From Sporomusaceae bacterium (lineage in GTDB: Bacteria > Bacillota > Negativicutes > Acidaminococcales > JAJUGR01), in assembly GCA_029265905.1 (NCBI GenBank), contig JAJUGR010000012.1:1-63390 (forward strand): a stretch of DNA of 63,390 nucleotides. The letters are read 5' to 3'. The notes under the pieces are model-generated. The model did no database searches, had not been told where the DNA came from, and saw nothing but the letters and a program-made list of their open reading frames with translations. Shown here in pieces: positions 50,084 to 59,256 of the stretch. Positions within the stretch are counted from its first letter, which is position 1; each line of letters opens with the position of its first letter. The position numbers were made by a program, and so were the translations under genes.

Positions 50084-53000
50084 CAAATGGGTGATGAACC
50101 GGGCCGGCCTGGTTAACTTTTGGTATTACAGCGATGAGGAATATGAATTCGCCAACGGCAAGCTGCTGCTGCGCGGGCTCAACGGGTCAGGGAAATCCGT
50201 GACAATGCAGAGTTTGATTACGGTATTGCTGGACGGCAAGATAACGGCCAACCGGCTGGACCCGTTCGGCTCAAGGGACCGGCGCATGGAGGACTATTTG
50301 CTTGGTGAAAAGGACGTTGTCGACCGGGACGAGCGCACCGGATATCTGTACTTGGAATATAAGCGCGAAAACAGCGACCAATTCCTTACGACCGGCATCG
50401 GCCTGAAGGCGCGGCGCGGCGCCGGACTTGATTTTTGGGGTTTTGTCCTTACGGACAACAGGCGTGTCAAGCGTGATTTTCAGTTGCTGAAAACGGAGTT
50501 CAGTGCTGATGATGGACGAGAAGAAAAAATTCCCCTCACCCGGCCGGAGCTTGAGCGCCAGATTGGCCCGCAGGGCGGCTTTGTCGTGCGCAGCCAAGGT
50601 GAATATGCCGCGCTAGTGAACAAGTATGTTTTTGGTTTTGCCAGCCTGGACGCGTATAAGGATTTGATGGAGCTGCTGATTCAGTTGAGAAGCCCTAAAT
50701 TGTCCAAAGATTTCAAGCCGAGCGTTATTCATGAAATACTCACTGAGTCCTTGCCCTCTCTGTCTGACGAAGAACTGCGTCCGCTTTCGGACACGATTGA
50801 AAACATGGAGCAGACGAAAGCGCAGATTGAAGAGCTGCTGCGTGACCAGACGGCGTTGACCAGGCTTGACCGCCAGTACCGCGACTACCGCGTAGCGGCA
50901 CTGGCGGAAAAGGCGCGCGAATTGGTTCAGGCGGAAAACGTAATGAATAAAGTCGCGCAGTTGCAGCGCGAGAAAACCAAGGAGCAGGAACGTAAAAAGC
51001 AGGAATTGGCGCTGGAAAAGGAACAGAGCAGCGCGTTTGAACGGGAGCAAGAAGTCCTCGTCGCCCAGAAAGCAGAGTTGGAAAGCCACGACGTATTCAA
51101 GGCTGAGGCGAAAAAGCAAGCGCTAGAGGCGCTCATTCACAGCAACAAACAAAAGCGCCAAGATAAGCAAACCGCTTTGCAAGCCAAGCGGCAAAGTGAG
51201 CAAAGGGAGAAAACGTTGCTTGCCGATGAAGAAGCGCAGCTTGATCGCGCGGAGACGGCGATGCTTGAAGTGCTCGACGAACTTGGCTTGCTGGCCGAGG
51301 AAACGGGCTTTGCCGCGCATCCGGCTCTGGCGGGGGCCTTTGAAAAGAATTACGCCGGGGAGTTTTCCTTTACGCACTGGCGGCAGGAACAGCAGGGCTA
51401 CCAACGCCGGGTGAACGACGTCTTAGCTCAAATCCGCGCCCACCTGTCCGCTAAAAGAGAGCAGATGGCGGCGGCGCAGGATGCGGAAAAGGCGCAGATG
51501 GCCTTTGATGCCGTGCGGGCGGAAGTGCGGCGCAGCGAGCAGGTCTTTTTTGACCGCCGCCAGGAGGCAGTGGAACAACTGTATCGCTGGCTCGCTGGCT
51601 GCAAGGAGGTTCTGCCGTTGGCTGCCGACGTGATCAGCCGCGCGGCCGGTGCCGCCCAGCAATTGCACGAGAACACCGATTGGCAGGACGTTAGGGAACC
51701 GGTTGAAGAGGTGTACAAGCGGCAGGAAGATTGTTTGCGGCGGCAGGTCGTGCAGATTGAGGCCGAAGCGGAGCAGTGGCAAGACAAACGGCGGGAATTG
51801 GATAAACAGCTCGCGGAGTGGAAAAGCCAGAAAGACCCGGAACCGCCCCGACATGCTGCCCTGGCGGAAACGCGCCGAAGTCTGGCGGACGCAGGGATTC
51901 CGTTTGTTCCTCTGTATGCCGCAGCGGAATTCAAAGCCGGTGTATCCGACGGGGAGCGTGAGCGGATCGAAACCGTCCTAATGGAGCTTGGCCTGCTGGA
52001 TGCGCTGGTCGTACCAAGCCAGAGTCTGCACAAGCTGCCAGTTGATGCCGTGGACCGGGTCATCTGCCCGCAGCCGGCTATTTTGTGCGCCACGCTGGCG
52101 GATTACCTGGAGCCGACACAGTCGGAAGGGCGAGGCGTACAGGCGAGCGATATTGATGAAGTCCTTCGCAGCATCATTGTCAACGAGACGCCCGGAATCG
52201 GGATCGGCGCAACCGGCACGGCCGCGCCGGAGCTGTCTGTCCAATACGGCACCTATCACAGTGGGATTCTAGCCGGTCGGGCGCCGGCGCGTGACCAGGC
52301 GCTCTATATTGGCCGGGAAGCGCGCCGCCGGCATCGCGAGTTGGAAATCGCCAGGCTGGAGAGGGAAATTGCTGACGTCGATGCGCTGCTGGCGGCGCTG
52401 GCGGGCAGAAAACAGGCAGTCAGGGGACAACTGGCCGAACTGGCGGAGGCGCTGGCGCAGTTCCCGTCAGGTCAGCCGGTCAAAGAGGCCTATGACGGCT
52501 GGCAGGGCAAGTTGCGCGAAGCCGCCATTGAAGAAGAAAACGCCAACCGGAAAAACGAGCTGCTGCGGGAAGCTATCAATAAGGTTCAAGGGCTTTTGCA
52601 TCAACTGCGCCGGCTGGCGGAGGGCTTGCCGACGGCCTTGACGGAAGAGGCGTACGAAGCGGTCTGCCGCCAGACGGCAGAATACAGGGATGGGATTCAC
52701 CAGTTAGAGCTTGCCCGCCAGTCCTACTTGCATAGCCTGGGAAATGTCAAGCAATCAAGACAGCGCTTAACGGAACTGATGGCGGATGTCGATGAATTGC
52801 GCGGCGAGTGCCTGGTTTTGGACGGCGACGTGAAAAAGCAGGAACTGGAACTGCAATGTTTATTGGACCAGTTGGCCGCGATGGGGGCTGAAGAGCTTCG
52901 CCGCCGGAGCAACGCGATTATCGAGCGGCTAAGCAAGCTGCCGGAATTGCAGAAGAAGGCAATCGAAAAAACTGTTCAGCTTGAGATCGAAATCAAACAA

Positions 53001-54245
53001 CTGGAGCAGCAATTGATAGGGTTAGCGGACGAAGCCGTCTTCGCTACCCAGGTGCATGCGTGCTGGCGAACTGTTTACGATAAGGAAGCGGGACTCTGGC
53101 TGGCTGACGGATGGGACAAGGGGGCGGGAAAACCGGCTGACCCGCGCGAAGTGATAGCGAAATATGACAACGCTGCGGAACTGGATCGGGCCAAAACGGT
53201 GGAACGTTTGACTGAAAGTTACTACCGCGAGCAGGCGGTGTTGGTGGAATACCGGATGGAACTGGATGATCTGCCGGCTGACGATCTTTCTGGCGTGAAA
53301 GTCCCGCCGAGCGGCGAGGTCGAAACGCATTTGCGCCGGCTCAGCGACTTGAAGCGGCTCAGCCGCTGCAAACGACTGACGGTGGAGTACGATGGTCGGC
53401 GCGCCAGCCCGCAGGCGGCGCTCGCCTTGATCGAACAGCACATCATCGAGCAGCAGGCGGTGCTGTCCGAGCAGGACCGGGCGCTGTACGAAGAGGTCAT
53501 CATGAACAGCATCGGCCGAGTGATCAGCCGCCGCATCAACAGTGCGGAAAAATGGGTGTCGCAAATGAATGAACTCATGGAGAGCCTGGACACGTCGAGC
53601 GGACTCGCGTTTTCTTTGCAGTGGAAGCCGCATACGGCCGACAACGACGACCAACTCGATACGCAGGAACTCGTTGGCCTGCTCAGGGCGGATCATCGCC
53701 TGCTAAAAGAGGAAGATATCAAGCGCGTGGTGCGGCACTTTCAGTCCAGGATTGCCCAGGCAAAGGCGCTTGCCGCCTCCAAAGCAGTTTCTTTCCAGTT
53801 GATCGTAAAAGAAATGCTGGATTTTCGCCAATGGTTTGCTTTTACCCTGTATTACCGGCGGGAAGGCATGCCGAAAAAGGAGCTTACCAACAGTGTTTTT
53901 GGCAAATTCAGCGGCGGGGAAAAAGCGATGGCTATGTACACCCCGTTATTTTCCGCCGCCTATTCACGGTACGAGGAAGCGAAACCGGATGCGCCGCGCG
54001 TCATTTCGCTAGACGAGGCTTTTGCCGGGGTTGACGAGAACAACATCCGGGAAATGTTCGATTTGGTGGAGAAAATGGGCTTCAATTACATTATCAACTC
54101 GCAATCGCTGTGGGGCGATTACGATACCGTTCGCCGCTTGTCGATCTGCGAATTGGTTCGGCCGAAGAACGCTCCATTCGTCACGGTAGTCCGCTATTTG
54201 TGGGATGGAAATTCCCGCCATGTGCTTTGCGATGAGGTGCTGTGA
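50073..54245 (+). CDS. jetC: Wadjet defence protein JetC, MukB-like SMC ATPase
   Basis: 1390 residues, the normal size for TIGR02680. Walker A GLNGSGKSVTMQ lies at about residues 35-46. A long coiled coil (about 240-520) leads to a hinge region and returns as a second coil (about 760-1090). The C-terminal head carries the signature KFSGGEKAMAMY near 1278 and Walker B VISLDEAFAGVDENN near 1309. ATP-driven loop extrusion on plasmid DNA is the established role. The ATG overlaps jetB and the stop overlaps the jetD start. Confidence 0.96.
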   Translation: MSDNKWVMNRAGLVNFWYYSDEEYEFANGKLLLRGLNGSGKSVTMQSLITVLLDGKITANRLDPFGSRDRRMEDYLLGEKDVVDRDERTGYLYLEYKRENSDQFLTTGIGLKARRGAGLDFWGFVLTDNRRVKRDFQLLKTEFSADDGREEKIPLTRPELERQIGPQGGFVVRSQGEYAALVNKYVFGFASLDAYKDLMELLIQLRSPKLSKDFKPSVIHEILTESLPSLSDEELRPLSDTIENMEQTKAQIEELLRDQTALTRLDRQYRDYRVAALAEKARELVQAENVMNKVAQLQREKTKEQERKKQELALEKEQSSAFEREQEVLVAQKAELESHDVFKAEAKKQALEALIHSNKQKRQDKQTALQAKRQSEQREKTLLADEEAQLDRAETAMLEVLDELGLLAEETGFAAHPALAGAFEKNYAGEFSFTHWRQEQQGYQRRVNDVLAQIRAHLSAKREQMAAAQDAEKAQMAFDAVRAEVRRSEQVFFDRRQEAVEQLYRWLAGCKEVLPLAADVISRAAGAAQQLHENTDWQDVREPVEEVYKRQEDCLRRQVVQIEAEAEQWQDKRRELDKQLAEWKSQKDPEPPRHAALAETRRSLADAGIPFVPLYAAAEFKAGVSDGERERIETVLMELGLLDALVVPSQSLHKLPVDAVDRVICPQPAILCATLADYLEPTQSEGRGVQASDIDEVLRSIIVNETPGIGIGATGTAAPELSVQYGTYHSGILAGRAPARDQALYIGREARRRHRELEIARLEREIADVDALLAALAGRKQAVRGQLAELAEALAQFPSGQPVKEAYDGWQGKLREAAIEEENANRKNELLREAINKVQGLLHQLRRLAEGLPTALTEEAYEAVCRQTAEYRDGIHQLELARQSYLHSLGNVKQSRQRLTELMADVDELRGECLVLDGDVKKQELELQCLLDQLAAMGAEELRRRSNAIIERLSKLPELQKKAIEKTVQLEIEIKQLEQQLIGLADEAVFATQVHACWRTVYDKEAGLWLADGWDKGAGKPADPREVIAKYDNAAELDRAKTVERLTESYYREQAVLVEYRMELDDLPADDLSGVKVPPSGEVETHLRRLSDLKRLSRCKRLTVEYDGRRASPQAALALIEQHIIEQQAVLSEQDRALYEEVIMNSIGRVISRRINSAEKWVSQMNELMESLDTSSGLAFSLQWKPHTADNDDQLDTQELVGLLRADHRLLKEEDIKRVVRHFQSRIAQAKALAASKAVSFQLIVKEMLDFRQWFAFTLYYRREGMPKKELTNSVFGKFSGGEKAMAMYTPLFSAAYSRYEEAKPDAPRVISLDEAFAGVDENNIREMFDLVEKMGFNYIINSQSLWGDYDTVRRLSICELVRPKNAPFVTVVRYLWDGNSRHVLCDEVL

Positions 54246-55636
54246 TGGATGCGGTTTTAACGGTAAAGGCTGCTCAGGCGGCAGCGTTTTTTCGCAGCCA
54301 GCCTGGCTTTTCCCGTCTCTTTGCCGCGCTTGCACAAAAGTACCGGAGCCTTGGGAAGATTGGCGGCAGCATCAAACTGGAAGGCTTGGAAGAAGAAGAG
54401 ATTCAGGCGCTGGCCTCTTTTTTTCGCATCAACTTGAAGGGGGGCAGGACGGTCCGCATTTCCTTTGACCAGTTCGCGGCGGCGTTGCAGGAAACCCGGT
54501 TTGGCGATGTTGACGTGGTTGCGCTGCTGCAGGCCTATTTGGGCGGGGCGCTGATTACGAATCGGCAGCGAAAAGATGCGGCTAGGAGAGCCAGAGAGAT
54601 GTTTTTTTCTGATCTGCGGGCCGGAGAACAAGGGTCGCGGGGGCGGCAGTGGCTGTCAAAGGTGGAGGCAAGGTGCGCTGGCGCTAGACGAGCCCAAGCC
54701 ATGTATGAGCAGGGGCACCCGAATAACCTGGTTGCCTTCAAAACTATACTTGCCGCTTTAAACAACCTGCCGGCTGACTATTTGCGTCTGCCGTTTTTCG
54801 CGCAGCAGATTGCAGGCCATCCTCATGCGTTCGACGGCAACACAAGCCTAGGAAGAATGTTTTTGGAGGCTCTGCGTCTGACTCAACCAGATGCGGCGAA
54901 CGGCTTTGAAGAAAACGCGCGAGAAGGGGTCACCGCTGTCGAACTGGAAGCGGAGCTGCTATATGAGGTTAAGCTGCTGCGGGATGATTTGCTGAATTTT
55001 GTCACCTGCACTGGCCTTTTGGGCGACAAGCGGGCGCGCGATTCCCAGGCGGCGTCCGCCTACTGGCGGCAGGCGTGGGAAGATGACGCGGTTTTAAATG
55101 TTCCATTGCGGGAACTGGTCAAATACGCTTCTTTTTCCCCGCTGCGCAGCGCTGATGAGCGACAGGAGCGCAAGGTGTTTATCGTTGAGAACTCCGGCGT
55201 ATTTTCGGCCATTACAGATTACGCCATGGGACAAGGCGGCCGGTTGCCGCCGCTGGTTTGCCTGCACGGCCAATTTAAATTGGCCTCCTGGGCTCTCTTG
55301 GACCGACTTGCGGCTGGCGGGTGCTCCTTGTACTATTCCGGAGACTTTGATCCGGAAGGGCTGCTGATGGCGGAGCGGCTGGTCAAGAGGTATCCCGGCT
55401 CTGCCAAGCTGTGGCGTTACGGCAGGGAAGAATGTATGCGCAGCCTGGCTGTTGGTGACAGCTTGCGGGCAGACGTGCTCAGCGCCAGCCGGTTGAAACA
55501 GTTGGATAAGCTTAGCCTGCCGGAGCTTTGCGATGTTGCGGAACTTTTGAAAGAAACAAACCGCGTCGGGTACCAAGAAGCCCTGGTGGATCAGCTTGTG
55601 GCGGACTGCGTGCCACTAGCAGGACAATCAAGATAG
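54245..55636 (+). CDS. jetD: Wadjet defence nuclease JetD (TIGR02679 family)
   Basis: 463 residues. JetD is the topoisomerase-VI-A-like nuclease that cleaves the plasmid after the motor stalls. Its TOPRIM domain is visible: the acidic residue in IVENSGVFSAI near 313 and the D-x-D in YYSGDFDPEGLLMAERL near 363-375. The N-terminal half (helical, HTH-like) contacts DNA. ATG 54245 overlaps the jetC stop; a GTG at 54242 is also possible. The catalytic residues are intact, so the system appears functional. Confidence 0.94.
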   Translation: MDAVLTVKAAQAAAFFRSQPGFSRLFAALAQKYRSLGKIGGSIKLEGLEEEEIQALASFFRINLKGGRTVRISFDQFAAALQETRFGDVDVVALLQAYLGGALITNRQRKDAARRAREMFFSDLRAGEQGSRGRQWLSKVEARCAGARRAQAMYEQGHPNNLVAFKTILAALNNLPADYLRLPFFAQQIAGHPHAFDGNTSLGRMFLEALRLTQPDAANGFEENAREGVTAVELEAELLYEVKLLRDDLLNFVTCTGLLGDKRARDSQAASAYWRQAWEDDAVLNVPLRELVKYASFSPLRSADERQERKVFIVENSGVFSAITDYAMGQGGRLPPLVCLHGQFKLASWALLDRLAAGGCSLYYSGDFDPEGLLMAERLVKRYPGSAKLWRYGREECMRSLAVGDSLRADVLSASRLKQLDKLSLPELCDVAELLKETNRVGYQEALVDQLVADCVPLAGQSR

Positions 55637-55714
55637 CCGCGACTTCCTTTGCGGAAACGATGCGTGTTTGAAGGCAACTAGTGTCGGCTGTGGTCGACGG
55701 AGGGGAGGCATAAT

Positions 55715-56788
55715 GTGCAACCAGTGCTGGACATTATCGGGATCGGATCGCTTAACCTGGACCTTGCCGTCACGGCCGACAAAATGAAGGCATTGCCTGC
55801 TGACAAAGTCAATGCGGCCATGGCGATCCTGGAGCGCGGTGCGGAGCGCTTGATGGCACGCAATGACTTGCAGCAGATCGTGTCATTGCTTAATCCTGCA
55901 TCCTTTCGAGCAACGCTAGGCGGCTCCGCCTTCAATACGATATGCGCCATGGCCGCGCTTAAGGACGGGATAAAGACCGGCTATGTCGGGGTTGCCGGCC
56001 GCACTGAGAACAGCGGGCTGGATTTTGTAAGGGCGATGCAGGAACTGTCTGTCGATCATCGTTATGTGGGCGTTTGTTCTGAAAAAGGCAGCGGCTTATG
56101 CCTTTCGATCAATCATGGCGGCGTCAGGTCGTTTTTGTTTCATCCGGGCGCCAATAATGAAATGGCCGGGTACCTCAAGAGAAACTACCAGGATATCTTG
56201 CAATACTTGCTTAAGGCGAAAATCCTGCATGTAACCCAATTTGCCGAGACCGGGGTTTCAGCAATCCTGGCCCAACTGCTGCGCGAGGCGAAGCAAGGCA
56301 ACCCGGCGCTTAAAATTAGCTGCGACCCGGGATACTGCTGGCTGAAAAACATGACGCCCGCTGTCGGCGACATTGTTAGCCTGGCGAATTTTCTCTTTTT
56401 GAATACGCTTGAGTTTAATTTGCTGTACGGCGGCAGGGACAGCGCAGCGGATGACGAGAAGGCCAAAACGATTTTTGGCCGATACGGGTGGCAAGAAACC
56501 TGCCTAATCATAAAGAATGAGTCTGAGATTAAGTTGTTTTGCGGCGGTAACCACAAACTCGGTGAGCAGTGCTATAAAATAAACGTCTTGCGAGAAGAGG
56601 AAATCATTGATGCCACTGGCGCCGGCGACGCTTTTGCGGCCGGGTTCCTGGCGGTTTGGCTTTTATGCGGGATGAAAACGCCGGAAGCAGTTGAACTCGG
56701 CATGCGTTTCATGCGGGCCAAGCTTATTGTGCCTCCAGAACAGCTCTATCGCGAACTGGTCGCGATTTTCTCGCGGTATAGCAGTTGA
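55715..56788 (+). CDS. PfkB-family carbohydrate/nucleoside kinase
   Basis: 357 residues of the ribokinase fold. GIGSLNLDLAVT at the N-terminus, GGSAFNTICAMAALKDG as the substrate-side glycine motif, and IDATGAGDAFAAGFL near residue 296 with the catalytic aspartate. The N-terminal region is longer than in ribokinase (an insert at about 25-60), and the sugar or nucleoside substrate cannot be read from sequence. The start is GTG 55715 after GGAGGGGAGG; an out-of-frame ATG overlaps it. It follows jetD by 78 bases but belongs to no known Wadjet core. Confidence 0.86.
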   Translation: MQPVLDIIGIGSLNLDLAVTADKMKALPADKVNAAMAILERGAERLMARNDLQQIVSLLNPASFRATLGGSAFNTICAMAALKDGIKTGYVGVAGRTENSGLDFVRAMQELSVDHRYVGVCSEKGSGLCLSINHGGVRSFLFHPGANNEMAGYLKRNYQDILQYLLKAKILHVTQFAETGVSAILAQLLREAKQGNPALKISCDPGYCWLKNMTPAVGDIVSLANFLFLNTLEFNLLYGGRDSAADDEKAKTIFGRYGWQETCLIIKNESEIKLFCGGNHKLGEQCYKINVLREEEIIDATGAGDAFAAGFLAVWLLCGMKTPEAVELGMRFMRAKLIVPPEQLYRELVAIFSRYSS

Positions 56789-56791
56789 CGC

Positions 56792-56842
56792 AAAGAGAGT
56801 GTCTCAAATAGGTTTTGAAAACCTATTTGAGACACTCTCTTT
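56792..56842. repeat. Perfect 25-base-arm inverted repeat
   Basis: Positions 56792-56816 (starting AAAGAGAGTGTCTCAAATAG) are the exact reverse complement of 56818-56842, with a single G in the middle. It starts 4 bases after the kinase stop. It can fold into a nearly loopless long hairpin and then reaches TTTGATTTTAG. It may be a terminator for the kinase unit or a palindromic mobile-element remnant. Confidence 0.85.
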
Positions 56843-56925
56843 GATTTTAGGATATGATGACGGTTGGACAAGGCAATTTGTTCCGATGGCTATCAATCGC
56901 GTTTTGGAATGAAAGGATGCCGCAT

Positions 56926-56959
56926 CTGAATTGATTGGTCAATTCAGACTACATATAAT
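56926..56959 (+). promoter_or_regulatory. lpdC promoter with palindromic operator
   Basis: TTGATT (56931-56936) and TATAAT (56954-56959) with a 17-base spacer form a strong promoter. Over the -35 box lies the palindrome CTGAATTGA-TTGG-TCAATTCAG (56926-56947), which has the T-N11-A spacing expected for a LysR-type site. The LysR gene at 60208-61092 is a candidate partner. Confidence 0.78.
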
Positions 56960-56992
56960 TGAGCTATCAAATTATACAAGGAGGCTTCCTGC

Positions 56993-58495
56993 ATGAACAC
57001 TATTTTAACCACACAAGTAAATGACCTGCGCTCGGCTCTTGAATTGCTGAAAAAGATACCGGGGCAGTACATTGAAACGAATGAGTTGGTTGACCCTAAC
57101 GCCGAATTGGCGGGGATATATCGTCACGTTGGCGCTGGAGGAACGGTACAGCGCCCGACCCAAATTGGTCCGGCGATGGTGTTCAATCATGTGAAAGGTC
57201 ATCCTGATGCCAAAGTGGCTATCGGCGTGTTGGCTAGCCGCGAGCGTGTCGCCTTGATGCTGGGGGCGGAGCCGAAGCGCCTTGGTTTTTTGCTCCAGGA
57301 AGCGGTAGAAAAGGCGGTTGCGCCAATAGTCATTCCGCAGGAAAAAGCGGTCTGTCAGGAGGTCAAACACTTTGCCGACGATCCTGATTTTGATTTGCGC
57401 AAGCTGGTTCCGGCACCGACGAACACCCCAGAAGACGCAGGGCCCTATATCACATTCGGCATGTGCTATGCTTCGGATCCCGAAACGCATGAATCAGATG
57501 TGACGATTCATCGCCTGTGTATCCAGAACAGAGATACCTTGTCAATGTGGATCACACCGGGCGCCCGTCATATTGGCGCGTTCTTTGATAAAGCGGAAAA
57601 AATGGGGCAGCCGCTGCCGATTTCTATCAGCATCGGCGTCGATCCTGCCATTGCCGTTGCGGCTGGTTTTGAACCGCCGACGACGCCACAGGGTTTTAAC
57701 GAATTGAGCATTGCGGGTGCGCTCCGCAACCGAGCGGTTGAACTGGTGCCTTGCCTAACAATTGCTGAAAAAGCGATCGCCAATGCGGAGTATGTCATCG
57801 AAGGCGAGTTGATGCCGAATATGCGGATGCGCGAGGACGTTAACTCGAACACCGGCAAAGCTATGCCGGAATTCCCCGGTTATACGGGTCCGGCTGCGCA
57901 AGCTCTCAACGTGATCAAGGTCAAGGCCGTGACGCATCGTCGGAACCCGATTATGCAAACGTGCATCGGACCAAGCGAAGAGCATGTCAGTATGGCGGGC
58001 ATCCCGACGGAGGCCAGTATTCTAGGCATGGTGGAACGGGCGATGCCCGGACGATTGCTGAATGTGTACGCCCATGCCTCCGGCGGCGGCAAGATGATGG
58101 CGGTTCTTCAGTTCAAAAAGAGCGTGCCTAGCGACGAAGGCCGCCAGCGGCAGGCCGCCCTTTTGGCCTTCTCGGCGTTCAACGAACTCAAAAATGTCGT
58201 TTTGGTTGATGAGGATGTCGATCCGTTTGACAGCAACGACGTTCTGTGGGCGTTGAACACGCGTTACCAAGGCGACGTCGATACGCTGTTCATTCCGGGC
58301 GTCCGATGCCATCCGCTTGATCCGTCGCAAACGCCGGAATTTAACCCCGCGTTGCGCGACCGCGGTTTATCGTGCAAGACGATTTTTGATTGCACGGTTC
58401 CGTTCAATCTCAAACATAAATTTGTTCGTTCGCAGTTTATGGCGGTAGACCCTTCGCGGTTCGTCCCGACATTATTTCCGAAGGCGGTTGAGTAA
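56993..58495 (+). CDS. lpdC: UbiD-family decarboxylase, gallate/hydroxyarene type (LpdC-like)
   Basis: 500 residues. UbiD enzymes use prenylated FMN to decarboxylate aromatic or unsaturated acids. The sequence follows the Lactobacillus gallate decarboxylase LpdC closely in recognised blocks: DPNAELAGIYRHVGAGGTVQRPTQ, APTNTPEDAGPYITFG, DVTIHR, PGARHIGAF, FEPPTTPQGFNEL, GKAMPEFPGY, GPSEEHVSMAGIPTEASIL and ILVDEDVD-type VLVDEDVDPFD. ATG 56993 follows AAGGAGG. The substrate is probably a hydroxybenzoate or gallate; this is inference from family. Confidence 0.92.
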   Translation: MNTILTTQVNDLRSALELLKKIPGQYIETNELVDPNAELAGIYRHVGAGGTVQRPTQIGPAMVFNHVKGHPDAKVAIGVLASRERVALMLGAEPKRLGFLLQEAVEKAVAPIVIPQEKAVCQEVKHFADDPDFDLRKLVPAPTNTPEDAGPYITFGMCYASDPETHESDVTIHRLCIQNRDTLSMWITPGARHIGAFFDKAEKMGQPLPISISIGVDPAIAVAAGFEPPTTPQGFNELSIAGALRNRAVELVPCLTIAEKAIANAEYVIEGELMPNMRMREDVNSNTGKAMPEFPGYTGPAAQALNVIKVKAVTHRRNPIMQTCIGPSEEHVSMAGIPTEASILGMVERAMPGRLLNVYAHASGGGKMMAVLQFKKSVPSDEGRQRQAALLAFSAFNELKNVVLVDEDVDPFDSNDVLWALNTRYQGDVDTLFIPGVRCHPLDPSQTPEFNPALRDRGLSCKTIFDCTVPFNLKHKFVRSQFMAVDPSRFVPTLFPKAVE

Positions 58496-58497
58496 TT

Positions 58498-59226
58498 ATG
58501 CAGAACATACCGACTGGAGTTATCGTTAATAGTGCTTCTGTTCTGTTTGGCGGATTGTTGGGCGCCCTTCTTGGCAATTCGATTCCAGAAAGATTGCGCA
58601 CGGCTTTGCCGCTGACCTTCGGGATGGCCTCCATGGCGATGGGGGCTTCCATGATCGTGAAAATGCATGCGCTGCCGCCGGTGATTTTGGCGCTCATTCT
58701 TGGCAGCGCGATGGGCGAGCTTATCCGTCTGGAGAAGGCGATCGAACATTGCGCCCGCGCTGTGCAAAAGCCGCTGGAGAAGATTTTCAGCGGCGGCAAT
58801 ATTCAAGATCAACAAGAATTCATGGAGAAGTTTGTTGGGATATTGGTGCTGTTTTGCGCTAGCGGGACGGGGATTTTCGGCGCCTTGAACGAAGGAATGA
58901 CCGGCGATTCCTCAATTTTGATGACAAAGTCGTTTCTTGACTTCTTCACCGGCGGGATTTTTGCCACGGCGCTTGGCTATATGGTGATGACGATCTGCGT
59001 TCCTCAGTTCATCGTGCTCTTTGCCTTGTACATGAGCGCCTCGCTTATTCTGCCTTTGACGGACGCGCATATGATTGCTGACTTTACGGCTTGCGGGGGC
59101 ATCCTCATGCTGGCAACGGGCCTGCGCATTTGCGGGATCAAGCCGTTTCCGATCGCAAACATGATCCCGGCGTTATTTTTAGTCATGCCGATATCGTATT
59201 TTTGGACGGCGTTCGTCGCCCGTTAA
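58498..59226 (+). CDS. DUF554 membrane protein
   Basis: 242 residues with about seven hydrophobic segments. The start IPTGVIVNSASVLFGGLLGALLG and the LASMAMG-type GMASMAMGASMIVK region are typical of the DUF554 family (YdfK of Bacillus), putative transporters of unknown substrate. It starts 2 bases after lpdC and precedes the UbiX-like gene, so it may move the aromatic substrate or product across the membrane. That role is inference. Confidence 0.87.
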   Translation: MQNIPTGVIVNSASVLFGGLLGALLGNSIPERLRTALPLTFGMASMAMGASMIVKMHALPPVILALILGSAMGELIRLEKAIEHCARAVQKPLEKIFSGGNIQDQQEFMEKFVGILVLFCASGTGIFGALNEGMTGDSSILMTKSFLDFFTGGIFATALGYMVMTICVPQFIVLFALYMSASLILPLTDAHMIADFTACGGILMLATGLRICGIKPFPIANMIPALFLVMPISYFWTAFVAR

Positions 59227-59256
59227 AAGGATTGCATAGGAAAGGGGGGGGAACGG

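Noticed and set aside
55715-56788. The PfkB kinase as a fifth Wadjet gene
   Set aside because: Type I Wadjet consists of jetABCD only. The kinase has its own ribosome site and is separated by 78 bases, so membership is unsupported.
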